A stretch of 64,000 nucleotides of DNA from positions 62,001 to 126,000 of the forward strand of contig JUHI01000004.1 in the NCBI GenBank assembly GCA_000799755.1, in the 5' to 3' direction. A model generated the notes under the pieces. That model did not search any database, was not told where the DNA came from, and saw only the letters and a program-made list of their open reading frames with translations. The stretch comes from Martinezella tropici. GTDB lineage: Bacteria > Pseudomonadota > Alphaproteobacteria > Rhizobiales > Rhizobiaceae. Within the stretch, counting starts at the first letter, position 1. Each line of letters opens with the position of its first letter. Both the position numbers and the translations under genes were made by a program. Of this stretch, positions 8,041-15,617 are shown piece after piece.

Positions 8041-8943
8041 CTATCTATCCGGGCTTATCGCGCTTGCGAAATATGTGGAAGCATTCCGGATCAGCTCAGC
8101 CGCCGCCGGGCTGGTCGAAGCCGCTTCCCTCCAGGCAAGCTCGATCCGTGCGAAAGACGTTGAATCCGAAATCGTCAATGCATGCAGTTCCTCCGCGCGC
8201 ATCTTGACATATGAGGCTGGAAGGAAGGCAACGCCCAGCCCGCGCGCCGTAAGCCTGGCGAGCATGCTGAAATTGCTGACTTCAAAAGCGATCCGCAGAT
8301 CGACGGCCTTGGCATGACATGCTTCGTCAAGTGCCGCTCGCGTACCGCTGCCACGAGGCGGGCTGATAATGTCAAATTGCTGCAAGTCGCCAAGCTCGAT
8401 CCCATCCCGACTGGCAAGCGGATGATCGTGTGCGACAACGGCGACAAGCGTTTCGCTTTCGACAATCTGGGTCGAGAGCCCCCTCGGTGATGGGCCGCTC
8501 AGGCCCAGCAGGGCGATATCCAATTGGCCATTGTGTAACGCATGAATCAGGTCGTCGGAGTTTCCCTCCTTCAAGGTGATTTCGATGTTGGGGTGGCTGC
8601 GGTGAAAATCAGCGAGCCAACCGGATATATCGATGCCTTCATAAGAATTTGGCATTCCGATCGCAACGCTGCCGCGTATCAGACCGGTGAGGGCATCCGC
8701 AGCCTCGCGCGCATCGGCAAGTGCTGCAATGGCTCGTCTGAGATGCGGTAGCACCGCTTCACCTACCTGAGACAGGCGAACCTTGCGTGCAGAACGATCA
8801 AGAAGCGGCTGGCCGAATTCGGCTTCGAGTTGGCGGATTTGCGCGCTGACGCCCGGCTGGGTGACGAACAGACGTTCAGCAGCGCGGGTGAAATTGGCCT
8901 CTTCCACCACGGCTATCAGATATTCCAGCTGCCTGATTTCCAT
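8041..8943 (-). CDS. LysR-family transcriptional regulator
   Basis: A 300-residue LysR protein. Start chosen at ATG 8943 because AGAAGGA lies 8 bases upstream and the product then begins MEIRQLEYLIAVVEE, the standard LysR start; a TTG seven codons earlier is less likely. The helix-turn-helix spans residues about 2-60 (NFTRAAERLFVTQPGVSAQI). The effector domain covers about 90-290 with SPPRGSGTRAALDEAC in the ligand pocket. It is divergent from the SnoaL-like gene at 9067 with a 123-base gap, so that gene is its likely target. Confidence 0.92.
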   Translation of the reverse strand: MEIRQLEYLIAVVEEANFTRAAERLFVTQPGVSAQIRQLEAEFGQPLLDRSARKVRLSQVGEAVLPHLRRAIAALADAREAADALTGLIRGSVAIGMPNSYEGIDISGWLADFHRSHPNIEITLKEGNSDDLIHALHNGQLDIALLGLSGPSPRGLSTQIVESETLVAVVAHDHPLASRDGIELGDLQQFDIISPPRGSGTRAALDEACHAKAVDLRIAFEVSNFSMLARLTARGLGVAFLPASYVKMRAEELHALTISDSTSFARIELAWREAASTSPAAAELIRNASTYFASAISPDR

Positions 8944-9066
8944 AACCAATCCTTCTAGTAACAAGAATAACTATTACTTAGACTTTTTGAATAGCCAAAC
9001 TGATAATGCGTTCAGGCATGGCCACCGACACTCGGCTCTCCGCAATTAGATCAATTTGGAGTCAAG

Positions 9067-9471
9067 ATGAGCAACGATCTTCAATCTTTTCAAAAGTTTA
9101 TGGCATTGCGCAATGATATCGCCGTGGCGTTCGTCAATGGCGATGCGGGTCCGGTGCTTGAGATCACGACCAATACCCCGCCTTTTTCCTTCTTTGGTCC
9201 GAAGGGCGGGCAGGAACTGGACTTGGCAAGAGCCACCGCGTCTTTCAGCATCGATGCCGCGCAATTTGGGCAAGGAGAAAGCCAGTTCGATATCGCGCAA
9301 TTGTCGGCGTGCGACGGTCTGGCATTCTGGTCAGGCGTGCAGAGGGTTGAAGCAAAACTCGTTGGAAAGACGGAGACAATGCAATTCAACCTCCGGGTGA
9401 CCGAAGTGTTCAAGAAGAGCGATGAGGGTTGGAAAATGATCCATCGTCACGCCGACGCCCTCGGGCATTGA
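9067..9471 (+). CDS. SnoaL/NTF2-like fold protein
   Basis: A 134-residue protein resembling the SnoaL-like / DUF4440 group: an N-terminal helix pair (FMALRNDIAVAFVNGD), a central strand region, and the C-terminal VTEVFKKSDEGWKMIHRHAD that is characteristic of these small alpha+beta barrels. Family members include isomerases, hydrolases and non-enzymatic ligand binders. It is divergent from a LysR gene. The upstream GGAGTCAAG gives a ribosome site. Confidence 0.75.
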   Translation: MSNDLQSFQKFMALRNDIAVAFVNGDAGPVLEITTNTPPFSFFGPKGGQELDLARATASFSIDAAQFGQGESQFDIAQLSACDGLAFWSGVQRVEAKLVGKTETMQFNLRVTEVFKKSDEGWKMIHRHADALGH

Positions 9472-9537
9472 GCAACAGGCTGGGGAAGATATGCCGCCGT
9501 CACAAGACCGAGCAAATCGGACTGGCGCGGGATCGGC

Positions 9538-9762
9538 ATGTACCACGCAGCGTATATTCAGGACGGCACAGTCGGCCAGGTTGACGTCGATGGCGTGATA
9601 AGGCCGCAACGACTTATGTGGGAAGGGTATTTTCGCGCAAAAGTGGAAGGCGGCAGGGCAATCGGCTGTCCGATGCGCGTACCGGTTCGAGGAGCCGGGT
9701 TTACGTCGGATGACGGTGAAACGAAGTTTACGTTCACTATGCCAATCGAGGTCGTCGGTTAG
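9538..9762 (+). CDS. Short hypothetical protein, possibly a gene remnant
   Basis: A 74-residue frame beginning MYHAAYIQDGTVGQVDVDG. It is in the same frame as the SnoaL-like gene, and open codons run back from its ATG to that gene's stop at 9469-9471. No family is recognised and there is no strong ribosome site. Its stop codon TAG (9760-9762) is formed by the first three bases of the palindromic element at 9760. It may be a remnant of a longer protein. Confidence 0.35.
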   Translation: MYHAAYIQDGTVGQVDVDGVIRPQRLMWEGYFRAKVEGGRAIGCPMRVPVRGAGFTSDDGETKFTFTMPIEVVG

Positions 9763-9874
9763 AGCCGAATGATTTTAGGTCTGTTCGACCTAAAATCTGA
9801 ATCCGCTCTACAATCAAATAGGTAGAGCGTGATGTCGCCCGAAAACCGCTTACGCTTTCGGCATCACGCTCTAG
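9760..9874 (+). repeat. RIME-like palindromic element, copy B
   Basis: A 115-bp element bounded by TAGAGC and GCTCTA. The first palindrome pairs TTTTAGGTC with GACCTAAAA around 9773-9795. The second pairs TAGAGCGTGATG with CATCACGCTCTA (9822-9873). It aligns with copies at 5971-6079 (inverted) and 58966-59081 (same orientation). It lies between the short gene and the convergent trmD. Confidence 0.8.
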
Positions 9875-9915
9875 TCACCTGGTCTTCATTGAACGGCTGA
9901 CATCGCAAATTTCGG

Positions 9916-10596
9916 CTATTTGTCCAGCAGATCCGGCCGGCGCTCTCGCGTCAGCTGTTCAGCCTGCTCACGCTGCCATTTGGCGATGGCAGCATGGTTG
10001 CCGGACGTCAAGATCGGAGGGATTTCGCGGTCTTCCCAGATCTGCGGGCGGGTATAGTGCGGATGTTCCAGCATGCCGCCTTCGAAGCTCTCGTGCAGGC
10101 CGGAGAGGTCGTTGCCCATGACGCCCGGCAGGATGCGGACGATGGCGTCGAGCAGAATGAGGGCGGCCGGCTCGCCGCCCGAGAGGATATAATCGCCGAT
10201 CGAGACCTCCTCGAGGTCGCGGCCGTCGATGACGCGCTGGTCGACGCCCTCGAAGCGGCCGCAGACGATGATGACGCCGTCACCATCGGCAAGTTCGCGC
10301 ACACGCTTCTGCGTCAGCGGCTTGCCGCGCGGGCTCATCAGCAGGCGCGGGCGGCTGTCGTTTTCGCTGGCGTGATCGATGGCGCGGGCGAGTACATCGG
10401 GCTTCAGCACCATGCCAGCGCCGCCGCCGGCCGGTGTATCGTCGACGGTGCGGTGCTTGTCGGTGGCGAAATCGCGGATCTGCACTGTGTCCAACGACCA
10501 TTGCCCGCGTTCCATCGCCTTGCCGGCAAGTGACGTGCCGAGATGGCCGGGAAACATCTCGGGGTAAAGCGTCAGGATGGTCGCCCGGAAACTCAT
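9916..10596 (-). CDS. trmD: tRNA (guanine-37-N1)-methyltransferase
   Basis: TrmD methylates N1 of G37 in tRNAs reading CNN codons, which prevents +1 frameshifting. The 226-residue product begins [17 protein letters not shown], typical of TrmD; a TTG six codons earlier is not needed because GGGAAG lies upstream of this ATG. The SPOUT knot motifs are present: [16 protein letters not shown] (C-terminal half), [16 protein letters not shown] and [16 protein letters not shown]. It lies 24 bases downstream of rimM, likely co-transcribed. Confidence 0.97.
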   Translation of the reverse strand: MSFRATILTLYPEMFPGHLGTSLAGKAMERGQWSLDTVQIRDFATDKHRTVDDTPAGGGAGMVLKPDVLARAIDHASENDSRPRLLMSPRGKPLTQKRVRELADGDGVIIVCGRFEGVDQRVIDGRDLEEVSIGDYILSGGEPAALILLDAIVRILPGVMGNDLSGLHESFEGGMLEHPHYTRPQIWEDREIPPILTSGNHAAIAKWQREQAEQLTRERRPDLLDK

Positions 10597-10620
10597 GGCG
10601 TGGTCACTTCCCAATGAGGG

Positions 10621-11202
10621 TCACTTCTTCGGCTTGTCTTGCGGTTTTTCCGGCTTGGCGGGCTTGCCGATCAGGTCGTCGGGGTCGTCGATCAGGCCGG
10701 CGGCCAGCGGGTCGATTAAAATCTTGCCGCCTTCGAGATCGATTTCGAGCACGGCTGCTTCGGAAAAAGGGATCAGCACGGGACGCTTGCCCGGTCCCTT
10801 CAGTTCGAGAAGATCGCCGGCGCCGAAATCATAGATGCCGCTGACCGTGCCGTAGCCCGTGCCCTCATCGTCTACGGCTTCCAGCCCTTCGAGATCGGTA
10901 TAGAAAAACTCGTCGTCGTCGAGTTCGTCGTCCGGCAGGTTATCGCGTTCGACATAGAGTTCCAGCCCGTTCAATGCTTCGGCGGCATTGCGGTCGTTGA
11001 CGCCGCGGAAGCGCACGATAACGACGTTCTTGGCTTCGCGGATTTCCAGAACTTCGAAGCTGCGGCCGTCCATGCTGTGCAGGTGGCCGTAGTCGCCGAG
11101 TGCGGTCGGGTCCGATGTATAGGCGCGAGCGCGCACCTCGCCCCTGAGGCCCTGTGCCGCGCCGATGGTGGCCATCAATACCGGGTTTTGCAGTGTCGTC
11201 AT
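10621..11202 (-). CDS. rimM: 16S rRNA processing / 30S maturation factor RimM
   Basis: RimM binds S19 and aids assembly of the 30S head. The product is 193 residues from ATG 11202, chosen because it begins [21 protein letters not shown], the conserved RimM N terminus; GAAGAGA lies upstream. The N-terminal barrel covers about residues 8-90. The PRC-barrel covers about 100-170 ([12 protein letters not shown] ... [13 protein letters not shown]). The tail is lysine/proline-rich. It is separated from rpsP by a strong terminator, so rimM-trmD probably has its own promoter within 11203-11330. Confidence 0.96.
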   Translation of the reverse strand: MTTLQNPVLMATIGAAQGLRGEVRARAYTSDPTALGDYGHLHSMDGRSFEVLEIREAKNVVIVRFRGVNDRNAAEALNGLELYVERDNLPDDELDDDEFFYTDLEGLEAVDDEGTGYGTVSGIYDFGAGDLLELKGPGKRPVLIPFSEAAVLEIDLEGGKILIDPLAAGLIDDPDDLIGKPAKPEKPQDKPKK

Positions 11203-11330
11203 GGTCTCTTCGCCGATTGCCGGAATATGCAGCAGATCTAAAGTGCTACAGCGCCCCTTGCGCGTCACATGTGACGAGCGGCGCTGTCGTTGCGTTCTCT
11301 CATAGGCTGAACGCCAGCCGATGGGAAACA

Positions 11331-11361
11331 AAAAACGGGCGGCATGTCGCCATGCCGCCCG
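11331..11361 (-). terminator. Intrinsic terminator of rpsP
   Basis: A perfect 11-bp stem (11336-11346 with 11351-11361, tetraloop). On the minus strand it is followed by a run of T (the A-run at about 11331-11335). It isolates rpsP from rimM-trmD. Confidence 0.9.
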
Positions 11362-11384
11362 CTTTCGATCAATGCGAGGTCCGA

Positions 11385-11744
11385 TTACTCGGAAGCAGCA
11401 GCGGCGTCAGCAGCCTTCTGTGCCTTTTCGGCAGCGCGCTCCTGAGCCTTCTTGCCCGGCTTTGCCTTTTCCGGGTTGTTCTTGGCTTCGCGCGTTGCGA
11501 TGCCGGCTTCGTTGAGGAAGCGCAGAACGCGGTCGGTCGGCTGCGCGCCGTGGTCGAGCCAATGCTTGATGCGCTCGGCCTTGAGTTCAACGCGCTTGGC
11601 GTCGTCCTTGGCAAGCATCGGGTTCCAGGAGCCGAGGGTTTCCAGGAAACGGCCGTCGCGCGGCGAGCGAGCGTCGGCTACGACAACGTGGTAGTACGGG
11701 CGCTTCTTGGAGCCACCGCGGGCGAGACGAATTTTCAGTGCCAT
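11385..11744 (-). CDS. rpsP: 30S ribosomal protein S16 with extended C terminus
   Basis: S16 is a primary-region assembly protein of the 30S subunit. The core [24 protein letters not shown] and the [15 protein letters not shown] block are unmistakable. At 119 residues it is about 35 longer than the E. coli protein because of a Lys/Ala/Glu-rich tail after residue 85. A strong AAGGAG site precedes the ATG. A strong terminator follows. Confidence 0.97.
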   Translation of the reverse strand: MALKIRLARGGSKKRPYYHVVVADARSPRDGRFLETLGSWNPMLAKDDAKRVELKAERIKHWLDHGAQPTDRVLRFLNEAGIATREAKNNPEKAKPGKKAQERAAEKAQKAADAAAASE

Positions 11745-11871
11745 GTTAATTCTCCTTAGGCTTTACTTGACCGCTTCGTTGTGCGGTATGGTTACGTCGC
11801 GCTGCTTTTCTCTTGCCCGCCTGATCCCTGTCTAAAACGCCCTGCGTCTTTCGGGATCATGCGGCCGGGGG

Positions 11872-12174
11872 TTACCCCTTGAGATCGGCAGCGATCTGTT
11901 CATGATGCCGGATGACTTCCTTGATGACGAAGTTCAGGAACTTCTCGGCGAAATCCGGGTCCAGATTGGCGTCCTTTGCCAGGCGGCGCAGACGTTCGAT
12001 CTGGTATTCTTCGCGCGCCGGGTCGGCCGGCGGCAGTTCGTACTTGGCCTTCAGCACGCCCACTTCCTTCGTGCAGCGGAAGCGCTCGGCCAGCATGTGC
12101 ACCAGTGCGGCATCGATATTGTCGATCGACTGGCGATAGTTGCCCAATTGGGCCTTTACGTCTGGATCAATCAT
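11872..12174 (-). CDS. Chorismate mutase, AroQ type
   Basis: Converts chorismate to prephenate for phenylalanine and tyrosine. The 100-residue, all-helical, single-domain form is seen: helix 1 with YRQSIDNIDAALVHMLAERF, then the active-site region CTKEVGVLKAKYELPPADPAREEYQIERL and a C-terminal helix IKEVIRHHEQI. Start chosen at ATG 12174 rather than the TTG three codons earlier. It lies between rpsP and a secreted-protein gene on the same strand, downstream of ffh; this placement within the SRP/ribosomal cluster is a rhizobial habit. Confidence 0.92.
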   Translation of the reverse strand: MIDPDVKAQLGNYRQSIDNIDAALVHMLAERFRCTKEVGVLKAKYELPPADPAREEYQIERLRRLAKDANLDPDFAEKFLNFVIKEVIRHHEQIAADLKG

Positions 12175-12188
12175 GGGGGTCAACGATC

Positions 12189-12680
12189 CTATAGCTTATA
12201 CGGTTGATAGAAGTTGCCGCCCCATATGCGGATCTCCGGGAAGAGTTCCTGGGCCTTGGTTTCGGCGGCCTTTACGGACTTGAACTTAGCTTCGTCCGCG
12301 ATGGCGTTGAAAAGCTCGTCATTCAGATCGGCGCCATCCGGCAGCTTGCCTTTCAGCTCCACGGCGTTCTTGATCGCCTCCAGCGAACAGGTAGCTGCCC
12401 CGACGGCATCCTTTTCATTGAGCTCCAGGCATTTGTCCAGCAATGGCTGAGCCTTGGGACCGAATTCCTTCGCGATCGCATCCATGGCGACGAATGCTAC
12501 CTGTACCTTCGGCAGGCAATCGTTGATCTGTACGAAGCTACCGCCCTTGGCCTTGCAGAAATCGAATGTTCGCTGGTCGACCTTGACGGCAGACTTTTCC
12601 TTGCCGGCAGCGAACACGCTCAATGGAGCTGCGGCCGAAGCCGCACAGATCGCGCTGAGCAGAATAACAGGGAGCCTCAT
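12189..12680 (-). CDS. Secreted four-cysteine protein of unknown function
   Basis: A 163-residue protein with a signal peptide (residues 1-24, MRLPVILLSAICAASAAAPL core, cleavage near VFAA). The mature part has four cysteines (in DFCKAKGG, INDCLPKV, LDKCLELN and AATCSLEA), suggesting two periplasmic disulfides, and is otherwise helical and charged. Its ATG overlaps the ffh stop codon (ATGA), so its translation is probably coupled to ffh. I do not recognise a family. Confidence 0.75.
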   Translation of the reverse strand: MRLPVILLSAICAASAAAPLSVFAAGKEKSAVKVDQRTFDFCKAKGGSFVQINDCLPKVQVAFVAMDAIAKEFGPKAQPLLDKCLELNEKDAVGAATCSLEAIKNAVELKGKLPDGADLNDELFNAIADEAKFKSVKAAETKAQELFPEIRIWGGNFYQPYKL

Positions 12681-14251
12681 TTCTTTCCGCCTTTCGGCAA
12701 ACCGGGCAGCCCCGGGAAACCACCGCCGAGGCCTGGCAGCTTGGCGCCACCGAGACCCGGCAATCCACCGCCGCCGCCGAGGCCCGGCAGGCCGCCGGGA
12801 CGGCCGAGGCCGGCGGCTTCGGCCTGCTTCTGCAGGGCTTCGAGCTGCTTGGGGTCCATGTTCGACAGGTCGGGCATGCCGCCCATGCCGCCGCCGAGGC
12901 CCATCTTGCCGGCAAGGCCGCCCATCAGCTGCTTCATCATGCCGCCTTTGCCCTTGCCGCCCATCATCTTCATCATATCAGCCATCTGGCGGTGCATCTT
13001 CAGAAGCTTGTTGATGTCGGAGGCGTCGGTGCCGGAGCCGGCGGCGATGCGCTTCTTGCGGGAATGCTTGAGGAGATCCGGATTGGCGCGCTCTGCCTTG
13101 GTCATCGAGGAGATGATGGCGAGCTGACGGCCGAAAAGCTTGTCGTTGAGGCCGGCGGCGGCCATCTTGTCCTTCATGCCGGCCATGCCGGGCATCATTC
13201 CCATGATGCCGCCCATGCCGCCCATCTTCTGCATCTGGCCGAGCTGGTCGGCGAGGTCGTTCAGATCGAACTTGCCCTTGGCCATCTTGGCGGCCATGGC
13301 GGCGGCCTTCTCGGCGTCGATATTCTCGGCTGCCTTTTCGACGAGCGAGACGATGTCGCCCATGCCGAGGATACGGTCGGCGATACGGCGGGGATGGAAT
13401 TCCTCCAGCTCGCCCATCTTTTCGCCGACACCGATCAGCTTGATCGGCTTGCCGGTCACGGCGCGCATCGAAAGGGCCGCACCGCCGCGGCCGTCGCCAT
13501 CCATGCGGGTCAGCACGAGGCCGGTAATGCCGACACGTTCGTCGAAGTTGCGGGCGAGATTGACGGCGTCCTGACCGGTCAAGCTGTCGGCGACCAGCAG
13601 GATTTCGTGCGGATTGGACTTCTTTTTGATATCCGCCATCTCGACCATGAGCGGCTCGTCGATATGCGTACGGCCGGCGGTGTCGAGGATGACGACGTCA
13701 TGGCCGCCGAGCTTGGCGGCCTGCACGGCGCGTGCGGCAATATCGGTTGGCGACTGGCCAGCGATAACAGGCAAAGTGTCGATGCCCGTCTGCACGCCGA
13801 GCTGGCGCAACTGCTCCTGCGCGGCCGGACGGCGCGTGTCGAGCGAGGCCATCAGGACCTTCTTGCGGTCGCGGCTCGTCAGGCGGTTGGCGATCTTGGC
13901 CGATGTGGTGGTCTTACCCGAGCCCTGCAGACCGACCATCATGACGACGACCGGGGCCGGCGCATTGAGATCGATGCCCACACCTTCGCCGCCGAGCATC
14001 TCGATCAGCTCGTCATGGACGATCTTGACGACCATCTGGCCGGGCTTGATCGACTTCAGGATTTCGGCGCCGACAGCCTTTTCGCGGACGCGATCGGTAA
14101 AGGAGCGCACGACATCCAGTGCCACGTCGGCTTCGAGAAGCGCGCGGCGAACCTCGCGAAGGGCTGCGGAAACATCAGCTTCCGAAAGCGCGCCGCGGCC
14201 TGTCAGTCCATTCAGAATGGAACCAAGACGGTCCTGGAGGTTTTCAAACAT
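12677..14251 (-). CDS. ffh: Signal recognition particle GTPase Ffh
   Basis: Ffh binds 4.5S RNA and signal sequences and delivers nascent membrane proteins to FtsY (encoded at 19737). Start chosen at ATG 14251: AAGGAAGAA lies upstream and the product begins MFENLQDRLGSILNGL, the standard N domain. The 524 residues comprise the N domain (1-90), G domain (about 100-295; GLQGSGKTT, DTAGR, TRMDGDGRGGA) and the methionine-rich M domain (about 330-480). A glycine-rich tail with repeated LPGLGGG follows (about 480-524). No start further upstream is needed; extending the frame would run through a terminator hairpin. Confidence 0.97.
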   Translation of the reverse strand: MFENLQDRLGSILNGLTGRGALSEADVSAALREVRRALLEADVALDVVRSFTDRVREKAVGAEILKSIKPGQMVVKIVHDELIEMLGGEGVGIDLNAPAPVVVMMVGLQGSGKTTTSAKIANRLTSRDRKKVLMASLDTRRPAAQEQLRQLGVQTGIDTLPVIAGQSPTDIAARAVQAAKLGGHDVVILDTAGRTHIDEPLMVEMADIKKKSNPHEILLVADSLTGQDAVNLARNFDERVGITGLVLTRMDGDGRGGAALSMRAVTGKPIKLIGVGEKMGELEEFHPRRIADRILGMGDIVSLVEKAAENIDAEKAAAMAAKMAKGKFDLNDLADQLGQMQKMGGMGGIMGMMPGMAGMKDKMAAAGLNDKLFGRQLAIISSMTKAERANPDLLKHSRKKRIAAGSGTDASDINKLLKMHRQMADMMKMMGGKGKGGMMKQLMGGLAGKMGLGGGMGGMPDLSNMDPKQLEALQKQAEAAGLGRPGGLPGLGGGGGLPGLGGAKLPGLGGGFPGLPGLPKGGKK

Positions 14252-14356
14252 CGGTTCTTCCTTATCGATCGTCCGGGATTTGGACCTGGCGTGATTTGCG
14301 CGGTTCCTCGCCCGAAAACGTCGTGCTTTTCCATGACGAAAACAAGACGCAAAGCC

Positions 14357-14463
14357 AAAAAGCACCCGAGGGCGCATCGCGCTGTCGGGTGTTGACCTCC
14401 GGGATCTCTTTATACCTTATGGGTCCCGGTCGGTGGCTCGGAGGCTTGTGCTCGTCGCAGATT
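14357..14463 (-). ncRNA. Candidate small RNA or attenuator in the ffh leader
   Basis: On the minus strand a near-consensus promoter (TTGACT at 14493-14498, 17 bases, TTTATC at 14470-14475) predicts a start near 14463. About 100 bases on, a terminator hairpin (stem CACCCGA / TCGGGTG, 14363-14369 with 14385-14391) is followed by five T (14357-14361). In between, CCGGGA can pair with TCCCGG, and the overlapping CCTCCG can pair with CGGAGG, so two alternative folds are possible. The unit lies about 105 bases ahead of the ffh ATG. It is either an independent RNA of about 107 nt or a leader that attenuates ffh. Confidence 0.55.
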
Positions 14464-14627
14464 GCGGGCGATAAACAGGAAAAGGCCGGTAAAGTCAACC
14501 CAAGGCGGCGGAAATGCCGCAATTGCACTGGCGATATTGCTGGATCAATGTCGTTTTGACCGTACCATCGTCTTCCAATTGTTGTATCGATCCCCCGCCG
14601 TCAAGTGATTCCCCGAGACCGTTCCGA

Positions 14628-15617
14628 ATGAATGATGCAGCCCTGACCGATCTTCTTGCTGCCTGTCGTACCTACACCGGCGGCCGGGTCGACACCCGTT
14701 TCAACGAGGCGGCGCAAGCCTTCTACGCCAGCGCCAAGACGCAGCCGAAGATCGCAGCGCGAGCGGCGCGTGAGCTCAGCCGCCTGCCGCCGCCGGGGGC
14801 GGCCGTTCTCGCCAATATGCTCGGCACCATCGTCGAAAAGGGCGGCGCGGTGGAGCGCAGCGGTCCGGCCGTGTGGGAGCTTTATCTGGCATGGCTGCCG
14901 CAGATCCATCGCGGCTTTGCCGGCCGCAAGGAACTGAGCCCGCGGCAAAGGCAGCTACTCGATGCCTTCCAGTTGCTCAGCCAGTCGGCGGTTTCGCATC
15001 TCTCCGCTATGCCGCGGGAGCGCGCACTTGCTGCCGGCAACAAGGCGCTGATGGCGCAGCTTGCGGAATTGCAGGATTATACGCCGGGGGCTGCCTGGGT
15101 CCGCCAGGTGCTGCTAAGCCGCAGCGACGACCTGCTGGTGCTGCATTTGCCGAGCCGCCAGGGCTTTCGCCTTCGCTATGAGAATATCGTCAACGGCTTT
15201 CATCTGTTCACGCTCATCCAGGCAGCCTTCGGCGAGCGGCTTCCCGGCGGTCGCGCGCCCAACCGGTTCATCGTCGACATGGCGCGCTGCGTGACCGTGG
15301 CCGAAGAGGGCAATGACGAGCCGTGGTGGCGTTATCAGACGGTGCAGCCGGATGCGCCACGCCTTGTCGAGATTTCCGGCGAGGCATCTGTCGAGACCAT
15401 TTCCCGTATCGATGGCCGGCAGATCATCCTGCTTTCGCCTGCCGTCGAAGGCGCGGCGCTGTGGGATACAAGCTTTTTCACGCCGCAGCTCTTCGCCATG
15501 CCGGCGAATGTCTTGCTTGAAGGGACATTGACGGTGCAAGAGGCCGCGGAATGGTTCGCCAAGGCCGGCTTGCCAGCCGGCGAAGTGACGGATGCTGATG
15601 GGGCGGACAAGGCATGA
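14628..15617 (+). CDS. Conserved-looking protein of unknown function
   Basis: A 329-residue soluble protein with no signal peptide or membrane helix. Start at ATG 14628 (MNDAALTDLLAACRTYTGGR); a longer frame exists upstream but its composition is non-coding. The N-terminal half is helical and alanine/leucine-rich (about 1-170). The second half has strand-rich stretches such as RFIVDMARCVTVAEEGNDEPWWRYQTV. Its stop overlaps the ATG of the hydrolase gene that follows, so the two are translationally coupled and probably work together. I do not recognise a domain. Confidence 0.8.
   Translation: MNDAALTDLLAACRTYTGGRVDTRFNEAAQAFYASAKTQPKIAARAARELSRLPPPGAAVLANMLGTIVEKGGAVERSGPAVWELYLAWLPQIHRGFAGRKELSPRQRQLLDAFQLLSQSAVSHLSAMPRERALAAGNKALMAQLAELQDYTPGAAWVRQVLLSRSDDLLVLHLPSRQGFRLRYENIVNGFHLFTLIQAAFGERLPGGRAPNRFIVDMARCVTVAEEGNDEPWWRYQTVQPDAPRLVEISGEASVETISRIDGRQIILLSPAVEGAALWDTSFFTPQLFAMPANVLLEGTLTVQEAAEWFAKAGLPAGEVTDADGADKA

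Noticed and set aside
11203..11331. RimM extended N-terminally by 43 residues
   Set aside because: The added residues are Arg-rich and not RimM-like; ATG 11202 gives the conserved start with a ribosome site.
14252..14377. Ffh extended N-terminally by 42 residues
   Set aside because: The extension would be read through the loop and T-run side of a terminator hairpin, has no homology to the Ffh N domain, and ATG 14251 has a good ribosome site.
14252..14627. 4.5S SRP RNA gene next to ffh
   Set aside because: The conserved core GGAAGGAAGCAG or its alphaproteobacterial variants are not present; the leader unit found is a different RNA.
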